DNA from: Teratosphaeria epicoccoides
Lineage: Eukaryota > Ascomycota > Dothideomycetes > Mycosphaerellales > Teratosphaeriaceae
Assembly (NCBI GenBank): GCA_021401465.1
Contig: JADDMT010000067.1
Span: 106,173-170,172 of the forward strand
DNA: 64,000 bases
Reading direction: 5' to 3'
The stretch's first letter is position 1. Each line of letters begins with the position of its first letter. The translations under genes and the position numbers were made by a program. The notes beneath the pieces were generated by a model. It was given only the letters and a program-made list of their open reading frames with translations. It was not told the DNA's origin and ran no database searches. Below, piece after piece: positions 1 through 11,100 of this stretch.

Positions 1-590
1 TGGCAAACTCCTCGCTGAAGCCGAAGATCTTAACCAGATACTTGATTGGAAGCATCGCAAAGAACACCTCAAACCACCTCACAATCTTAATCATATTGAA
101 GAATTTCTTGACTTCCTTGGCGTGTTTCTGAAGCAGCTTTGTCGGGTAGACGTTGGTCCAGAACTGATCGCCCTTGCCAAAGGAGACCTGCAGCTTGACT
201 GGATCCGCCCAGAATCCATTGCGTGCAAACATGGTCATGGTATGGTGAAAGATGTAGCTGCCGCCCTGTACACCCTGATTGAGCCATGATGCGCCTGTCT
301 TTTCTTTGTCGATCGGAATGCTATATGCCTGACCACCGCAGTAGTCCACGGCGTCCACAAGGGTGACGTCGAATTTGTCGGTATGGGCGGCGAGATGATG
401 GGCGCAGGACATGCCCGTACGTGTGTGAGCTTGCGATGCACTTGCCCATTGAGGTCCATGTGAGCTTACCTGCCGCACCAGCACCCACAATCAACACCCT
501 CTTCCTATTCTGATTCTCCACGCTCTTCGCCATTTTAAAGCGATCTCCGTGCTGGTCCGTCTCAAGCAGTGGTTTGGTACCGTCGCTCAT
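1..590 (-). CDS. FAD/NAD(P)-binding amine-oxidase-like oxidoreductase, N-terminal part (gene runs off the window)
   Basis: The start ATG is at 590 and the first exon is 470-590. It ends in a Rossmann dinucleotide-binding motif (RVLIVGAGAAG). The second exon runs from about 429 to the window edge and reads MSCAHHLA, DKFDVTLVDA (the usual second beta strand with an acidic end that grips the ribose of FAD) and GGQAYSIP. The join is uncertain. The best canonical intron is 430-469, only 40 nt, and adds five residues inside the glycine motif; a direct join to GMSCA would suit the family better but lacks an AG acceptor. The fold points to an FAD-dependent amine oxidase or related oxidoreductase. The substrate cannot be told because the C-terminal part is missing. 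It is divergently paired with the membrane-protein gene at 892. Confidence 0.75.
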
Positions 591-891
591 CGCAAGACTT
601 CAATGCTTTTGACCGCACCCAGACTGTGCCAACAAAGAGAAAACAGAACGGACATCATGGCGCAAAGACACGGACATCTCTAACGGTCTACCAAAGGGCA
701 ATACATGCCGTCATGAGGCTGTGGTTGGCTTAGCTTGATCGGAACATTGCTGTGAGCGCAGATTGAGTTTAGAGATCTTCCGGCTATCAATGGCGGTCTG
801 TTCGAGCCAAAGGTCACAAAATACGTAGCCTCTTCCCGACTTCACGCGTGCCTCTGTGCAGATCGTCGACTCTGAGCAGGTATTGAGGAGT
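591..891. promoter_or_regulatory. Shared promoter region of a divergent gene pair
   Basis: These 301 bases separate the start codons of the FAD oxidoreductase (minus) and the membrane protein (plus), so they must hold both promoters. I see no clear TATA box or named factor site. Confidence 0.5.
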
Positions 892-1458
892 ATGGCATCC
901 TCACGGCTGCGCAAAGCCTTCAAATATCCCACACATAACCCCGATGATGAGCTGGACGAGATTGACGAGGAGCATCAGGAAGAGCTCATAAGTCAAATCC
1001 AAGCCGAAGACGCGCGCAAAAATAATTCATACCGCAATCTGTTTCTGGCCATCCCAATTGCTGGCGCTGTCATCCTCCTTCATTTCTTCATTTTCACACA
1101 CAACACTCACCAACAACGTCTCGTTCTCATCCTGAGCATCTCCAGCCTAGCAGCTACAGCGTACATACTCCACTTCATGCCTGTGGAGGCTCCCGACGCG
1201 AAAGGGAAGAAGGCGGTCTACAAGATCGAGGCAGAAAAGGGGCCGGTGGAGCGGTATCTGATATATTTAAATGCAGCTCTGGGAGCGTTGTTACTGCTGG
1301 CTGCGGGTGTGAGCTGGAAGGTGGGCAAGGGGCAAGAGGCGTGGAGAGAGTGTGTGCCAGCAATGATTTTCGCTTTGGTTATGGTCGTGAGACAGCAGCT
1401 GGCTCCTTTGGACCTGCAGGAGTTGGAGAGGGCGAGGTATGAGCTCAAGGGTGCATAA
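892..1458 (+). CDS. Uncharacterised four-helix membrane protein
   Basis: A single-exon ORF of 188 codons from the ATG at 892. An in-frame GTG at 856 is not a credible eukaryotic start. The first ~45 residues are polar and acidic (DELDEIDEEHQEEL). Hydrophobic stretches follow near residues 53-71, 83-98, 125-142 and 155-167, predicting three to four membrane helices with short charged loops. I recognise no catalytic motif and no named family. The codon use looks like that of the neighbouring host genes, so it is probably real, a small fungal integral membrane protein of unknown role. It ends 493 bases before the end of the convergent lactonase gene. Confidence 0.65.
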   Translation: MASSRLRKAFKYPTHNPDDELDEIDEEHQEELISQIQAEDARKNNSYRNLFLAIPIAGAVILLHFFIFTHNTHQQRLVLILSISSLAATAYILHFMPVEAPDAKGKKAVYKIEAEKGPVERYLIYLNAALGALLLLAAGVSWKVGKGQEAWRECVPAMIFALVMVVRQQLAPLDLQELERARYELKGA

Positions 1459-1951
1459 CAAGCGGAAGTAGAAGGGAGACGCAGCTCTCGGCAAGGCCCT
1501 TGGGGTGATGGCCCGGATCCCTCGATCGCAGTCGATTGTGGTCAATACTACGTGCCTTCCATAGTTCACGAGGTCGATACGATGTGCAATTTATGCTTCA
1601 TGTGGTCGATGCTATACGAGCCCGATGCTCTGACCGAGACCAATGGGCAAGAGTGTCTAAGGCGACCGCCATCATTACGAGTTGGGACGTGCAACCAAGA
1701 GTCCGACAGGAAAGGCAGAGTCAAGCATAGCCGTGCGGCCAGAATCACGAGAGGAGCAAGGGTCAGCCAGGGTCAGGCACTCGCATTGTCGTGGGCAACA
1801 TGACCATCCATTGCGCAAACGACACGAAGCAAACACACCGGAGATCATGAGACGCAGCAATGGTTGGCAAGAACTCGGTTCGCCAATTTGCGGTGTCAAG
1901 AAGATTCTTAGACATCATGCGCAAGGAGCAAAACAAAACCCTCGTCTACTT
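1459..1951. other. Intergenic region between convergent genes
   Basis: This 493-base stretch lies between two convergent stop codons. Short ORFs cross it in several frames, but none has family features. It presumably holds both 3' UTRs and polyadenylation sites. Confidence 0.5.
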
Positions 1952-3142
1952 CTACTCATCGAAAATGACACAACTCACCTGTTCCTCCAGAACTGCCTTT
2001 GCGACCTCTCCAGCCACCGCACCACTCGCCAAGTCCCTCTCAAACAGCACAACGCTTTTTCCGTCCTGGTTGCCCACAGCGATCAAATCGCCCTTGTTAT
2101 TGATGCTGAATTGGCGTGGATAGGCGCCGCCCGAGGGCCAGAGCTGCGTCAAATCCAACTTACCGTCCTCGCCGATCCGGAACGTCGACATCTGGTCCGA
2201 TGTCCCATTAGCTTTGCTGTCACGGTTGGAAATGATGAGGTACTTGTTGTCGGGCGTGACCTGGATCTCAGCCGGCGCATTGCCGCTGGGCTGGGCGAGA
2301 GAGCCGTACGTTGAGCCTTTGTAGACTTTGGAGAAGTTCAGACCGCTGTTGTTGGGGCAGTACGTGACAGCGTACCCAGTGACCGTGCTGTCAAGCTGGT
2401 GCACGACGTAGAGATAGGTCTTGTGCGTGCCAGTGGTGGAGGTGGAGTTGCTCTTCAAAAGTGACGATGACGACGGCGTCCAGAATGCGGCGTGGCGCGG
2501 TCCGGAACCAGAGGCGACTGGCAGTGGAGCCAGGCTCTTGAGCGCAAGCGTCTTGTGGTCGTAGCTGAAGACGCGAACGAGATCGGCACCCAAGTCCGGC
2601 ACGACGATGTACTGACCTGTCGGATCCGTGATCGCTTCGTGTGGTCGAGACGTGCTCTGTTTCGCTGTCATTGGTCCGGCCTTGGCAAGCGTAAAAGGGA
2701 TGTTCTGATTCAGCGACATCTTGCCCTTTCCATCAAGAGTCCAGGAACTGACAGCTGCGCCCCCGTAGTGGGCGACAGCCATGCCGCGTCCGCCAGCATA
2801 GAAATTGCCATAAACGGGGCCGGGGAGGGTAGTCGCGCTGCTGATCTTGGCCAGGCTGCCATCGGTGGCGACGGAGAAGGAGGTGATGGTGCCGTTCGTT
2901 GTGGCGGAACCCTTGTCGATGCAGTAGAGAATGCACTCGCGGGAGTCGAGGGTCAGCCAGCTGGGACTCGGTCCGCAGTCGTTGTTGGTCGCAATTTTGT
3001 CAAGGGTGTGTGAGCCATTCTTGCTACTTGTGAGGCGGAAGGTGGTGACGAGGCTGCCGTCGTCGGAGACGAAAAGGTTAGTGGCGAAGACGTAGGTGGA
3101 TTCTGCGAGGGCGAGAGCAACGATGCCGGTAAATCTAGCCAT
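1952..3142 (-). CDS. Secreted lactonase-fold protein (6-phosphogluconolactonase / carboxymuconate-cyclase-like)
   Basis: An intronless ORF of 396 aa counted from the Met at 3142. The open frame extends to 3301, but the Met at 3142 starts a typical signal peptide (MARFTGIVALALAES) and the extra 53 residues do not look like protein of this family. The rest shows the repeated blades of the seven-bladed lactonase propeller: GGAAVSSW, HEAITDPTGQYIVVPDLGAD, GSGPRHAAFW, EIQVTPDNKYLIISNRD and YPRQFSINNKGDLIAVGNQ. In bacteria this fold hydrolyses 6-phosphogluconolactone or cyclises carboxymuconate. Secreted fungal members are numerous and mostly untested, so the reaction here is unknown. The signal peptide argues against a pentose-phosphate role. 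Confidence 0.85.
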   Translation of the reverse strand: MARFTGIVALALAESTYVFATNLFVSDDGSLVTTFRLTSSKNGSHTLDKIATNNDCGPSPSWLTLDSRECILYCIDKGSATTNGTITSFSVATDGSLAKISSATTLPGPVYGNFYAGGRGMAVAHYGGAAVSSWTLDGKGKMSLNQNIPFTLAKAGPMTAKQSTSRPHEAITDPTGQYIVVPDLGADLVRVFSYDHKTLALKSLAPLPVASGSGPRHAAFWTPSSSSLLKSNSTSTTGTHKTYLYVVHQLDSTVTGYAVTYCPNNSGLNFSKVYKGSTYGSLAQPSGNAPAEIQVTPDNKYLIISNRDSKANGTSDQMSTFRIGEDGKLDLTQLWPSGGAYPRQFSINNKGDLIAVGNQDGKSVVLFERDLASGAVAGEVAKAVLEEQVSCVIFDE

Positions 3143-3982
3143 GACTCGTATTGAATTCGGATGATAGGGTGTGCTAGACTGCTTGTGTCTTAACGGAGGT
3201 CCGCTGAAGCTATCATAAATCATCAGGTGGACCCGCGCATCTATCGACGCCATGTGAAGCAAAATTACATATTGCAATTCATATATGTGAGATCCTGCCA
3301 TATGACGATGGCGAAAAAGCGCACGTGGTCCATGTACGTATCCTATTTACGAGGTACGTGTTTCATTTGATCAAATGTGAGCCATCTGTCTCCTAATCAG
3401 ACCGCCGGCAGCCAGCTAACACGACGTGGCGCCGGTCTCAGCGTAGCCGTGTCTGACTCTGATAGAGAACCCAACAGGCCGTTCTGAAGAATAGCCTTTC
3501 GCAATTTGAGGCCGCCAAAAAGCAATATGTAGATGTTTCTTAGGCGAATCGTTCAAGTATGTGGTCCAATCGCATGTGGAAGCAGCAGTTAGATAGATAT
3601 CCCCTGAGCTTCCTTGCGCAGAGAAGCGGGGCTTAACCGTACAAGCGCCGACATTGTGCACAAAAGAAGCATTCACTGTTTGTTCGCGGAACTTTGTGCT
3701 CGGACAAAACCTCGTGGATATCGTTGTGCCAGGGCGCCAGAACAGTTTGCTAGTGATCAGCGATGTGTGACATGGTTGCATGTGAAAGTGGTAGGGTGGA
3801 TGAAAGCTTTGCGTCGCAAGTGGTCTCGCAGCGACGCTTGAGCACTACCTCATCAAGTGAGCCTGCGAAGCGCATCTTTGCTATAGATTGCATTGCCAGT
3901 ATCATGGATCATTACTGCCTTTTGAACGCCATCGCCGATCCACGTTCATTCACGACTGTCCCCAAGTTCCATCGAACACCAT
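3143..3982. other. Intergenic region
   Basis: These 840 bases separate the lactonase 5' end from the RPL31 stop codon. ORFs of 75-121 codons on both strands overlap each other and resemble no family. I take the region as lactonase promoter plus the RPL31 3' UTR. Confidence 0.5.
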
Positions 3983-4547
3983 CTAGGCATCCTCAACAAC
4001 AGTGGTTTGCAGACCCTTGGGGTTCTTGACGTTGACAGCCTGGACATACGAGTACAGCTTCTCCTTGGCACCCTCCTCGTCGTTACGCTTGCGGCTGATG
4101 CGGACCCGGAGGCGGAATGGGACGCCCTTGACACCCGACTCCCAGACCTTCTTGTTGAGCTGCGGGTCGAGGCGGACGTCGGATGTGCCCTACACAGGAG
4201 GCATTCTTCATTAGCATGCGTTCGCGGGCTGTGTGTAGATCGTGGGGTTCGTTTTCATACCATAGCCTTCGCAGCAAACGCCCTGACCTCCTTGATGGCC
4301 CTCGGGGCCCGCTTCTTGAAGGTCACACCGTGAACCTACAGTCCACGGAAAACCAATTGTTAGATATTTGTTCTTTCTCAGTCTTCCGCCCAATGCCCGC
4401 TGATGAACAGCCAAGGCCATTGTCTGGACTTCATCAAACTGATTGACTGACCCTCTTGTGCAGGTGGATGGTGTACTCGCGGGCGACAACGTCCTCGATG
4501 GCGCTGCGGCCCTGCGCCTTGTTGCCTGACTTCTTTTTGGAAGGCAT
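3983..4547 (-). CDS. RPL31: 60S ribosomal protein L31 (eL31)
   Basis: Three exons on the minus strand, 4452-4547, 4261-4335 and 3983-4189, encode 125 aa. All joins are in phase 0, with introns of 116 and 71 nt. The protein starts MPSKKKSGNKAQGR and reads VAREYTIHLHKR, VHGVTFKKRAPRAIKEVR and DVRLDPQLNKKVWESGVKG, the standard eL31 sequence. It ends in TAG at 3983. eL31 lies near the polypeptide exit tunnel of the large subunit. Length matches the family. The gene is head to head with the PP2C gene at 4802. Confidence 0.96.
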
Positions 4548-4801
4548 TGTGGGATGTCGGTATCGAGTGAGGTGGAGGAGTCGGTATCGAGTGAGGTGGT
4601 GCAGAGTTGTCAATCGCGAACACAAGAATGCACTGCCGATTTTCGAGCATCTTGGCACGCCTTGCGAAAAAGCTAGGGAATAGCCGGCGCTAGAGCGCTT
4701 CTGATGGAAGCGTGTTTTTCACGTGTCAGGCGTTCCATGTCAGCTTTCACCGCAGCCTCCTGCAACGCCTCCTTCACTCTCTACCTCATGCCGCTACTAC
4801 G
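4548..4801. promoter_or_regulatory. Shared promoter of RPL31 and the Ptc5-type phosphatase, with a tandem repeat in the RPL31 leader
   Basis: These 254 bases separate two divergent ATGs. Just upstream of the RPL31 start, a 19-base unit (tcggtatcgagtgaggtgg) occurs twice, at 4557-4575 and 4581-4599, with a 24-base period. On the mRNA strand it is pyrimidine-rich, as ribosomal-protein leaders often are. Confidence 0.5.
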
Positions 4802-6679
4802 ATGCGACGTGCCATAATCCAGAATCTGCGCACTTTCCGTCGTTCTAGTCCCCGGAAAGCGCTTAAGCAGCCCCGCATCAATGGCGGCCACATCAACGCT
4901 TCGTTCGAGCGCTCAATAGCCAATCGCACGTCCGCACAGTCCTTGCAGTCGTCCATGCGTATCTCACGGCGAATCAGTGTTCCGGTGGGTCTGGGTGTGG
5001 GAGCAGCGGGACTGGCGTATTTCTACCAGCAACGCAACGCATCGGCGAGCACCACAACGGCAAGTCCGACGCTGGCGACGAGAGAATATCGCACCCAGGC
5101 GCAAGCTGCCGCATCGACTGAGCCAGTGGACAGTCTCGGAGCCACAGTTCAAGTACCTGAGGCTGTGAGGAAGGCTCTGGTTGTGGATCAGGGTCAGCTG
5201 TACACGACGGAGATTCCTGCCGATCAGCCCATCAGCAAAGAAACAGATTTCTCAGGTCAAAAAGTCCTGGAAATGCTGACGCCTGAGCAGGCATCAGCAA
5301 AGTTACGGACAAATGAGGAGAGCTATCTGGTGGGCAGAGGCGAGGGAGTGGTGCGGTATGACGTGGTGCAGATACCAAGCAACGATCCGATAGAAGATGA
5401 TCACGTTGAGAAGATTGTGGAAGTGCCAAGTACGATCGCTACGGCAGAGAATGGGAAGACAAGGAGCGACTGGATGTTCTGGGGTGTGTTTGATGGTCAC
5501 TCCGGGTGGACCACGAGCGCGAAGCTGAGGCAAACGCTCGTTAGCTATGTGGCGAGAGAGCTGAATTCGACCTATAAGGCTGCGCTGCAAGATCCTCAGA
5601 CCACATTTCCAACGGCCGAGGCAGTAGACAAAGCGATCAAACAAGGATTCGTCAAGCTAGATCACGAGATTACCCATGAGTCTGTGCAGAAGGTACTCAA
5701 GGCGCAATCCAAGGTCGTGGCTGCCGAAATGTTGGCGCCTGCTCTTTCCGGATCATGCGCGTTGCTCTCGTTCTACGACAGTAGATCGAAGGAGCTCAAA
5801 GTAGCATGTACTGGTGACAGCAGGGCGGTGCTCGGACGAAGGAATCCAGAGACTGGGAAGTGGATAGCCAAAGTACTGTCAGTTGATCAGACCGGCGCTA
5901 CCCCGTCGGAAGATGCTAGACTGAGGAAGGAGCATCCAGGTGAACCATACGTAACAATGAATGGTCGGATCCTCGGCGGACTAGAGCCCAGCCGGGCGTT
6001 CGGTGACGCGATCTACAAATGGAGCAAGGAGACACAGGATAAGCTGAAGAACTCGTACTTCGGCCGCTCCCCGTCAAGATACCTCAAGACACCTCCATAC
6101 GTCACAGCCGAGCCCGTTGTCACTACCACCAAAGTCGACCCATCGAAAGGCGACTTCGTCGTCATGGCCACCGATGGCCTATGGGAAATGCTGACGAACG
6201 AGGAAGTCATCGGCCTGGTCGGGCAATGGCTCGAGAAGCAAGCCTCAGTCAAGCCCTCCTCTACAGCAAGCGGATGGCTACAATCATTGTTCAGCACCCA
6301 GAAGCCCGCCCAGCTACCGATTGAACATTATGCCCAATCTGACACCAGCGGCCAACGCGCTCCGATCCGGCAACAGCAGTGGGGTCTGCCATCAGGACAA
6401 GACTCGCGCTTTGTCGTAGAGGACCAGAACGTTGCGACGCATCTTGTCAGGAATGCGCTAGGTGGCAAGGATCAAGACATGCTTTCAGCATTATTGACGT
6501 TGCCGAGTCCGTTCAGCCGCAGGTATCGGGACGACTTGACTGTGCAGGTGATATTCTTTGGCGAAGGTGAAGGGAACGGGAAGGTAGAACTGAACAAGGA
6601 AGCCTCGGCGACAGCGGCGCATGGCCATGCTGCTGCTGCTGCTGCTGCTGCCTCTGCGCCGCTGAAAGCTAAGCTCTGA
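4802..6679 (+). CDS. PTC5: Mitochondrial PP2C-type protein phosphatase (Ptc5 / pyruvate dehydrogenase phosphatase-like)
   Basis: A 625-aa single-exon ORF counted from the ATG at 4802; the upstream extension to 4712 begins with GTG. Residues 1-60 are rich in Arg and Ser with no acidic run, typical of a mitochondrial presequence, and a hydrophobic segment follows near 60-76 (VPVGLGVGAAGLAYFYQ). The PP2C metal-binding motifs are present: FDGHSGWT near 231, ACTGDSRAVLG, ILGGLEPSRAFGDA, MATDGLWEML near 454 and RRYRDDLTVQ near 576. In yeast Ptc5 dephosphorylates the E1-alpha subunit of pyruvate dehydrogenase. Assignment to this branch rests on the presequence plus the long insert before the last motif. 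An Ala run near the C terminus is coded by a GCT microsatellite at about 6628-6650. Confidence 0.9.
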   Translation: MRRAIIQNLRTFRRSSPRKALKQPRINGGHINASFERSIANRTSAQSLQSSMRISRRISVPVGLGVGAAGLAYFYQQRNASASTTTASPTLATREYRTQAQAAASTEPVDSLGATVQVPEAVRKALVVDQGQLYTTEIPADQPISKETDFSGQKVLEMLTPEQASAKLRTNEESYLVGRGEGVVRYDVVQIPSNDPIEDDHVEKIVEVPSTIATAENGKTRSDWMFWGVFDGHSGWTTSAKLRQTLVSYVARELNSTYKAALQDPQTTFPTAEAVDKAIKQGFVKLDHEITHESVQKVLKAQSKVVAAEMLAPALSGSCALLSFYDSRSKELKVACTGDSRAVLGRRNPETGKWIAKVLSVDQTGATPSEDARLRKEHPGEPYVTMNGRILGGLEPSRAFGDAIYKWSKETQDKLKNSYFGRSPSRYLKTPPYVTAEPVVTTTKVDPSKGDFVVMATDGLWEMLTNEEVIGLVGQWLEKQASVKPSSTASGWLQSLFSTQKPAQLPIEHYAQSDTSGQRAPIRQQQWGLPSGQDSRFVVEDQNVATHLVRNALGGKDQDMLSALLTLPSPFSRRYRDDLTVQVIFFGEGEGNGKVELNKEASATAAHGHAAAAAAAASAPLKAKL

Positions 6680-8145
6680 GGCTTATTTGGAGGGATGTGT
6701 AACAGCATAAGCATTTGATACCCAGTATCTTCTTTTGACGGAAGTGCACTCGTGGTGTGCTTGTATGTGTGGTTGTATGCATAGCAAGGCGAACCTGGCG
6801 TTTCGGTCGTATCAAGGCGATCAGGAGCTCGGTGATCGTGTAGAAATTCACCGTGCTCCCTTTCACGACCTAGACACAGTACAAACAAACACGATGTCCT
6901 CTCAACGATTCGAGACCACCGTTCCTCGCTTTGCAGCGCCCTCTCAAAGACTCGCTCCTCGACTAAACCCTGAGATCGTCCTATCCGACTCCGTGGACCA
7001 GCGAATGCAGATAGTTCCTACACGGCGTCCAGAATTACAGTGGCAGTGGTGAAGAGCGCGCACGGCAGTTCACGACGTAGGCGACACTGTTGAGCTGGTC
7101 ACTGCAGGATAGAATCTCGGTAAACCCGGCGGAAAAGCCCTGCAGGGACGGCGATGTTGTAATGAATGCGAGCAAGAGGATGTCGAGGGTGCTTGTCCAC
7201 ATGTTGGCTGTGTCGGATGATGGTCGTCCATTGACTATGGTGTTTGCGACAAGTTTTGTGTTGGGGAATGTGCGAGAACTGCCCGCTACTGAAGTGACGG
7301 CAGGAAGGATCTCAGTCCTTACTTACACCGGGTCGTCTGGGCCGTCTGCAGGCTCGGGGAAAGCTGGAAGACATGCCTGGGCGTTGAGTCAGCGATCTTG
7401 AGTTCGCTTCCGGAAGGGAGAGTGCACGCGTCACCGTAACGGGCATGAATAGTCTCTAGTCATAGGAGGAGACCGACTCCAGCAGCGTGCTGGTGATGTC
7501 CGGCAATGCAGTACTCCCGCCGTGGGCGTGACATAAATCATTAGTGCACAAGTGAGCCCAGAAGACAGAACAGGGTCGGGCTTGCCAAGCACAGGAAAAA
7601 GATCACCACCATTCTCGATAACATCATTATCACACCCAACAGACTCGCCAGGTCTGGTGCCTGATAGTTTTTGGCTAATTTGCTTGGTCCACACTACCAG
7701 TGCAGCCACCGCCCAGGTATCGAGATTGGTCCACACCTGTTACACGGTCGCTGCATTCCCTTTAGTCTCTCCGCCATCCTCCCATTCTCCTCCTGAGACA
7801 CTGACGCCAGAAACAATTCCAGCTCAGCTGGACTCGATCGTGACGCAACTGAAACTCTCGACTGAGTCTGTTGCCGTCATTGCATTCGCCTCGCCGCAAG
7901 CAGTCCGAACCTTCGCGCATGTGAGCGGACTTAGCAATTAACGGATGGCCGAAAGAAAATGTAACATTGCTGGTGATGACCTTATAGTGTGATGGGACGA
8001 CTGTGATTGGGTATCTATTCTCTTAAGCCGCTCCTACTGCTTTTGCAAAGTGCTCAAGCGCCAATGCTTAAATATACTAAATGACAACTCATGGTCTTTG
8101 GGGCTCGTGCAGGGCATGAAGCATTATGTTAGGACCTGCAGCGCT
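6680..8145. other. Intergenic region with possible but unsupported small ORFs
   Basis: The 1,466 bases between the phosphatase and the importin gene hold several short ORFs. One at 6894 starts MSSQRFETTVPRF and stops at 7052. One ending at 7941 closes with a protein-like stretch (SVAVIAFASPQAVRTF). A 55-codon minus-strand ORF from 7202 begins with a signal-peptide-like run (MWTSTLDILLLAF). I could not join any of these into a convincing spliced gene, and none matches a family I know. Confidence 0.35.
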
Positions 8146-11100
8146 CTAGGCACCATTGGTCTGCTGTATCGCACCTGTGCCAGCCGCAGCCAAATTCTGT
8201 TCTGCCTGGATCCGTTCTCGTTCCAGCTTATCTGCTTGCTCGATGACGCTCTTCAGGATCTGCTGCTCTTCTGCCTGCAGATTTCCGGTTAGCTGTCCGT
8301 ACAATTGCGGTTGCTGTTGAGACATTGCTAAAATGAGGCGTCAGTGTTTGTGCCACGTCACCAGCTATATAGCAGAACTTACAATGCAATGCCTGCTTAA
8401 ACAAACCGTACGGCTCGACATTGTCCAGTGGCGTCTCTAGCAGGCTCTCTTCCTCCAACTCGTCGTCATTATCTTCACCGACCGAGGTGTTAAACTTCGC
8501 TGCCTGTTGCGACAGAAAGTCGAGGTAAGCGGCGCTCTCGTCTCTGACATCCGTGGTTTCTGCCTCCCCCTCATTCTCCCAATCTTCTCCACCTTCCCAG
8601 TCTTCGTCCTCCTCTTCGTCATCATAGTCGCCTCCGAGACCGAAGTCCTCCTCTCGCTGTGCCTCTTCTCTATTCCTCATCGCTGCCGGCAAGGTCTGGA
8701 AGAGCCTCACGACTCCTTGCAGCAGGCGCGGCCAACCCTGCTGAACGCTTACTGGCACTTGGTCCTGACCAATGGTCAGAAGCTGGGCGATGGCGCCAAT
8801 CGATAGCTTCTTGTCGTGTACACGAGTGAAGCTATCGATGCTGGAGAACCACAAGCTGAAAAACTTATTCGTCCAGCCATTCGCCTCGAGTACCTGAAGT
8901 GCCAGCAATGGGTTGTAGTAAATTGCGTTGATGACCATCTCCATCAGGTGTACTCGGTATGACTTCACCTTCAACTCGTCGTTCGACAACACATTCATGG
9001 CAAGGCCAACGAACTCAGGAATATATTCGTCCACGCCGCCCTTGAGGTTGAGCATCAACACTTCAGCAAGCTTGCATCCGCAGATCCTGTCCACGCCGCC
9101 AACCTTATCATCCTTAAAAATGGTACGGACCATGTCAACGATGGCATCCAGCATTTTACGATTGGACACTAGTTCCTTCCACCCATAGTTGACGAAGTTC
9201 TCCAGAGCAGGCAGCATGTCTTCCAGATAGAGCTCCGCGCCAGATTTGAACGTCTGGTAGATGAGCTCGAACGCCCTCCACATTGTGGGGCTGATAATTT
9301 TGGCAGCGAATGTGCAGCTGTCGATAATTTCGAAGATTTCATTGTACAAGTCGTACAGCTTGTGCTCAAGCGTGATCTCGATGACAGGCATGAGAATGGT
9401 CTCGAGGACAGCCAGGACATCTGGTGTGCTTTCCAAAGTCAATATGAGTGTGCCGATGGTCTGCAAAACGCCCAAGGCGGTGATGCTCTTGTCATCCAGG
9501 AAGTCCCCATATTCATCGCCCTCTTTTGACTTGTTCCGCTCGATGAGCTCGTTGACTATCCTCACATAGGTATCGCGCAGCTGTTCGCAAAGCGCGACTG
9601 CAAAAGGTGTCAGTTCAGCGGCGAAAACCTCTACGAAGTCCTCCATGACATTGGCAAGTGCGTCCACATCGACCTCGTTGGCAAGCTTCAGAAGCTGTTG
9701 CATGATCTGCGGAATGTTCTGCTGCATCATGGTCCTGATCGGGTCGTGTCTAATGAGTGGCTGCAGAGCAAGAGACGCTTCTACTCGCACAGGTAGACAT
9801 TCGTCTGCCATGCTCTCCAGAATGTTGCGGTAAATAATGGTCAGGTTGTTGGGATCCTTGAAATCCAGGCTCTCAAACTTCTCAAGCGTGTCGCATGCGC
9901 GCGCACGGAGGAAGCCGTGCGGACTCCTGAATTCTGGGAAGACATGTCGCACGAAGAAATACTCTACAGAGTCAGCGATAGGGCTCTTCTTGCCCAGGAT
10001 GACATGTGCCAGCGTCCCTATCATTCGAAGCGCGCCTTCTTTTGCTCTCGCATCCTTCTGGTCATCAGGCGCAGCCTCGTACGTCTCTACAATGCCGTTG
10101 ATGAAGGTGAGAACCTCGAATGTCTGTTTCTTTCGCGCTTTCGTGAGAGTGACAAGGAAATTCGTGGCGGCGATATCGGGTGCAGACACTTCCTCGTAGA
10201 AGTTGAGCTTTCGGTGGAGGTACTCGGCAGGATCTTCATCGAATTGCTCCAGGTCCTCGTCCGTCTGGCACAACACTGGAAAGACGAGGTGCCGAATGAG
10301 GTTGCTCATGTGCGGCTTGAGCTTGTCCCACGTAGTCTTTGGCTTGACGCACTCATCCAAAAACGAAAGGGTGTGTGACAGCGCTGGCTTGCTCAGCCAT
10401 CTCTGATGTTGCACCCACAAGTTGATCTCCACCAAGTAGCCCTCCATTATGATCGGCGCAAAGTTGGTGATGAAGTCTTTAGCCACCTCGGAATAGTCCT
10501 CGCCGTTGCCCTTCTGCAATGTTGAAGGGTTCCCGTAACGCACGAAGAGTCTGTTCAAGTTGACGTACGCCCACTTCTTGCACTTCCACCAGTGATTCAG
10601 CTCCCGCTCGTCCTTGTCCTCCGTCATCGAGTCCGCAGGCGGCTCCTTCGACACCACGCGCAGAAACAGAGTGCACCATTCCGCCATTGCGTGATGTGAC
10701 CGCAAATGTGCAGGGAGCTCGAAGTATATCGCGTGCTTATAGGCCTTCAGGACCGTTCTCAACATCTCTCCTGCCTCCAAGCTCGTCTCGTTCAGCAAGC
10801 TGTTGCCGATTGACAACAGCTGTGGGAAAGTGTCCGCTACTATTCGGTCGAAATCGCCTCGATTGTCGCCAAGCTTAAATCTAAAGGTTCGGCATATGGC
10901 CAGAAGACATTGCAAACCAGCAAAGACGGAGTTGATGTTTGGCGCATTCAGAAGCTCGATGGTTGTGGGAACGAACTCGGGCCACTGGTTGGGCCAGTCG
11001 CAATGCAGGATCTTCTGCAGAGCTACGACGAGCTGTGCGCGTGTGTTCGGAGGTGAATTGGCGATGATGGGCACGATCCGCTCCCGGACGCGACGCTTCT

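Noticed and set aside
3416..3841. ORFs of 75-121 codons on both strands upstream of the lactonase gene
   Set aside because: They overlap each other, lack family motifs and use codons unlike the neighbouring genes.
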